A DNA stretch of 5,956 bases from Candidatus Methanophagales archaeon (GTDB lineage: Archaea > Halobacteriota > Syntropharchaeia > Alkanophagales > Methanospirareceae). Below the pieces are notes generated by a model. It saw nothing but the letters and a program-made list of their open reading frames with translations, was not told where the DNA came from and did no database searches. Below, piece after piece: positions 4,697 to 5,956 of the stretch (position 1 is the stretch's first letter; each line of letters starts with the position of its first letter). Both the position numbers and the translations under genes were made by a program. The DNA is taken from positions 1-5,956 of the forward strand of contig JAGLZV010000020.1 in assembly GCA_023131215.1 (NCBI GenBank), in the 5' to 3' direction.

Positions 4697-5890
4697 TTAC
4701 GGGGATGTCATCACACTGACGCCAAGTCCGGACTCCACATAGTTGACTGCCATATAGACAGCATCATTGGGATCATCACCAGGCGAGCCCACATGTGTTC
4801 CATACGCAGTGTTACTTAAGAACCAGGGACCGCCGCTATCTCCGCCGGAAGAAAGATCATCATAGCCGGCTGTGTTGTCAACCCGAATATAAGTCGCTTG
4901 GCCTTGATGCATGAAGTTCTTAGAACTGATGTAACCACATGTATAATGGCTGGTCATACCATACTTGCAAACATAATTACCAATTGCTTGGCTACTTCGA
5001 CTTTTCGTCGCGGTGATGTCACGTGTACTACCATCGCTCCACCACTGTATTTTATTTGTCACAGTGTACCCTGGTGCAGTGTGCCACTGAATATCATAGC
5101 TACCCGCCCAGTTTTGGCTCTGAAATGGTAGATTGTTACCGTTGTATGACTGGATATTTGAGCAGTGACCGGCTGTTGTGATGCCCTTAGTGATACCTTC
5201 CTTTACCGAAAAACCACTTGTACAAGTACTCAATGGGAGACCACCATAAATGTTGGCTTCGAGATTCATCATTGCGTCGACTGTGATCACCCTGACTTTG
5301 ACTTTATCAGGTAATCGTATATTTCCTCTTTGCAGAGCGTTATCAAACTGACTCTTGTTAGCTTTCGCCACATACAACTCAACACTGTTATTAAATACAT
5401 TGATGTCTGATTCCACAGGTATATCTGAAGCACTGACAGAATATGAAGCATCGACTTGAGCTCTTTGGAGGTCAGCTAAAGACACTTTTGCAGTGTTGCG
5501 CACTTCAACAATGTCGGCAAACTCTGGGTACTTTTTCAGATATGGTTTCATTGTCTCCTCACCATCGCGAGTAAACTGTACAACAACGCGGAATTCCGGG
5601 GTGTGCTCAATCCAAAGTCCAGCAAAGGTTTCTGTCTCATTTGTGGTCAGTTCCGCATCCAAGTCCCCTGCAATGTCTTGAAGTTGGAATCGGAGGATAG
5701 CTTCGTCAACACTAACATTCATATTTGATGCATATACTTGTGCATCAAACAATAGTTCTTTCGCAGGGTTTGCTCCGTCGTCTTGTCCTTGAGCATTCAC
5801 AACTGCAAACGCCCCCAGCAGTACCAAAACGGATACAAGGACAACTGGGACAATAGCTTTTAAATTTTTATACATTTGTTTCATTTTCAT
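4697..5890 (-). CDS. Secreted chymotrypsin-fold (S1) serine protease, streptogrisin/alpha-lytic-like preproenzyme
   Basis: A 397-residue extracellular endopeptidase precursor. Residues 1-33 are a signal peptide: basic MKMKQMYKNLK, a hydrophobic core at about 12-31, and cleavage probably after VNA. A charged pro-region (about 35-200) includes FAGLWIEHTPEFRVVVQFT (89-107), like the pro-domains that act as folding chaperones in bacterial relatives. The protease domain begins near 205-215. Its triad is complete: His242 in TAGHC, Asp266 in SYDIQW, Ser352 in GGDSGGPW. Cys223-Cys243 and Cys308-Cys318 fit the two disulfides typical of the family. The pocket-forming residue is not clear, so specificity is unassigned. 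The length matches bacterial preproproteases. ATG 5890 is chosen because a stop lies four codons upstream in frame; Met3 and Met6 are alternatives. GGGGGTGA lies 12 nt before the ATG, rather far. Such enzymes are mainly bacterial (actinobacteria and others), so gene transfer is plausible. Confidence 0.9.
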   Translation of the reverse strand: MKMKQMYKNLKAIVPVVLVSVLVLLGAFAVVNAQGQDDGANPAKELLFDAQVYASNMNVSVDEAILRFQLQDIAGDLDAELTTNETETFAGLWIEHTPEFRVVVQFTRDGEETMKPYLKKYPEFADIVEVRNTAKVSLADLQRAQVDASYSVSASDIPVESDINVFNNSVELYVAKANKSQFDNALQRGNIRLPDKVKVRVITVDAMMNLEANIYGGLPLSTCTSGFSVKEGITKGITTAGHCSNIQSYNGNNLPFQSQNWAGSYDIQWHTAPGYTVTNKIQWWSDGSTRDITATKSRSSQAIGNYVCKYGMTSHYTCGYISSKNFMHQGQATYIRVDNTAGYDDLSSGGDSGGPWFLSNTAYGTHVGSPGDDPNDAVYMAVNYVESGLGVSVMTSP

Positions 5891-5902
5891 CTCTTTTTTA
5901 TT

Positions 5903-5935
5903 TCACCCCCTAAATTTTTTGGGTACTTCTATCAT
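5903..5935 (-). CDS. Candidate leader peptide ORF (10 codons) before the protease gene
   Basis: An ATG at 5935 opens MIEVPKKFRG and ends at TGA (5903-5905). It is preceded, at a spacing of about 6 nt, by GAGGAGG-like sequence (about 5942-5950), the strongest Shine-Dalgarno match in the window. Its last codons, AGG GGG TGA, form the GGGGGTGA that would serve the protease gene starting at 5890. Upstream in frame is another TGA at 5954-5956, so this is not the tail of a longer gene in that frame. It could be a regulatory leader ORF coupled to protease translation. It may equally be a chance ORF in a promoter region: the AAAAATTTA stretch (5911-5920) could be a TATA box, in which case it would not be transcribed. 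Confidence 0.3.
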   Translation of the reverse strand: MIEVPKKFRG

Positions 5936-5956
5936 TGCGCCCCTCCTCGGCACTCA

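Noticed and set aside
4898..5131. Plus-strand ORFs here and at 5493-5681
   Set aside because: They are antisense to the protease gene with no domain or start signal of their own.
1..5956. CRISPR array, insertion sequence or prophage
   Set aside because: No regularly spaced repeats, transposase, integrase or long terminal inverted repeats were seen on either strand.

Overview
The window looks archaeal, most likely from a euryarchaeote of the methanogen/ANME-like sphere. The order is inferred, not proven. The support is as follows: TATA-type boxes lie about 25-35 bp before several starts, and at least two genes seem leaderless. The tRNA has no encoded CCA. The threonine synthase is of the zinc-ribbon type, the thymidylate kinase has an archaeal-like layout, and short hairpins plus T-rich tracts follow two genes. 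Base composition is moderately AT-rich and coding density is high.

Left part (1-2425): the 3' end of an unidentified gene on + (2-181) converges on threonine synthase on - (187-1407). A promoter-bearing gap separates thrC from a tRNA-His(GTG) on + (1560-1630). After the tRNA there is a short degenerate repeat-like tract. Then comes a thymidylate kinase homolog on + (1801-2406), whose Walker A lysine is replaced by leucine.

Middle part (2423-4059, -): a two-gene operon with ATGA overlap. A membrane-anchored winged-helix regulator comes first, followed by the Y-family translesion polymerase DinB. DinB converges on the tmk gene.

Right part (4137-5956, -): an extracellular module. A secreted chymotrypsin-fold serine protease of streptogrisin/alpha-lytic type has a signal peptide, a pro-region, a full catalytic triad and two likely disulfides. 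It is followed by a small lipoprotein of unknown function. Each gene ends in nearly the same GAGAGG/CCTCTC hairpin plus T-rich tract, so they look like separate but related transcription units. Upstream of the protease is a 10-codon candidate leader ORF with a very strong Shine-Dalgarno site. Its stop codon lies inside the protease's own GGGGGTGA ribosome-binding sequence.

Functionally the window mixes housekeeping genes (threonine, dTTP, tRNA-His), a possible damage- or envelope-linked mutagenic polymerase operon, and a secreted proteolysis module that may have bacterial ancestry. No CRISPR array, insertion sequence or rRNA was seen. The best leads are the lysine-less P-loop kinase, the membrane regulator-dinB operon, the archaeal S1 protease with its possible leader peptide, and a tRNA-His without an encoded G-1.
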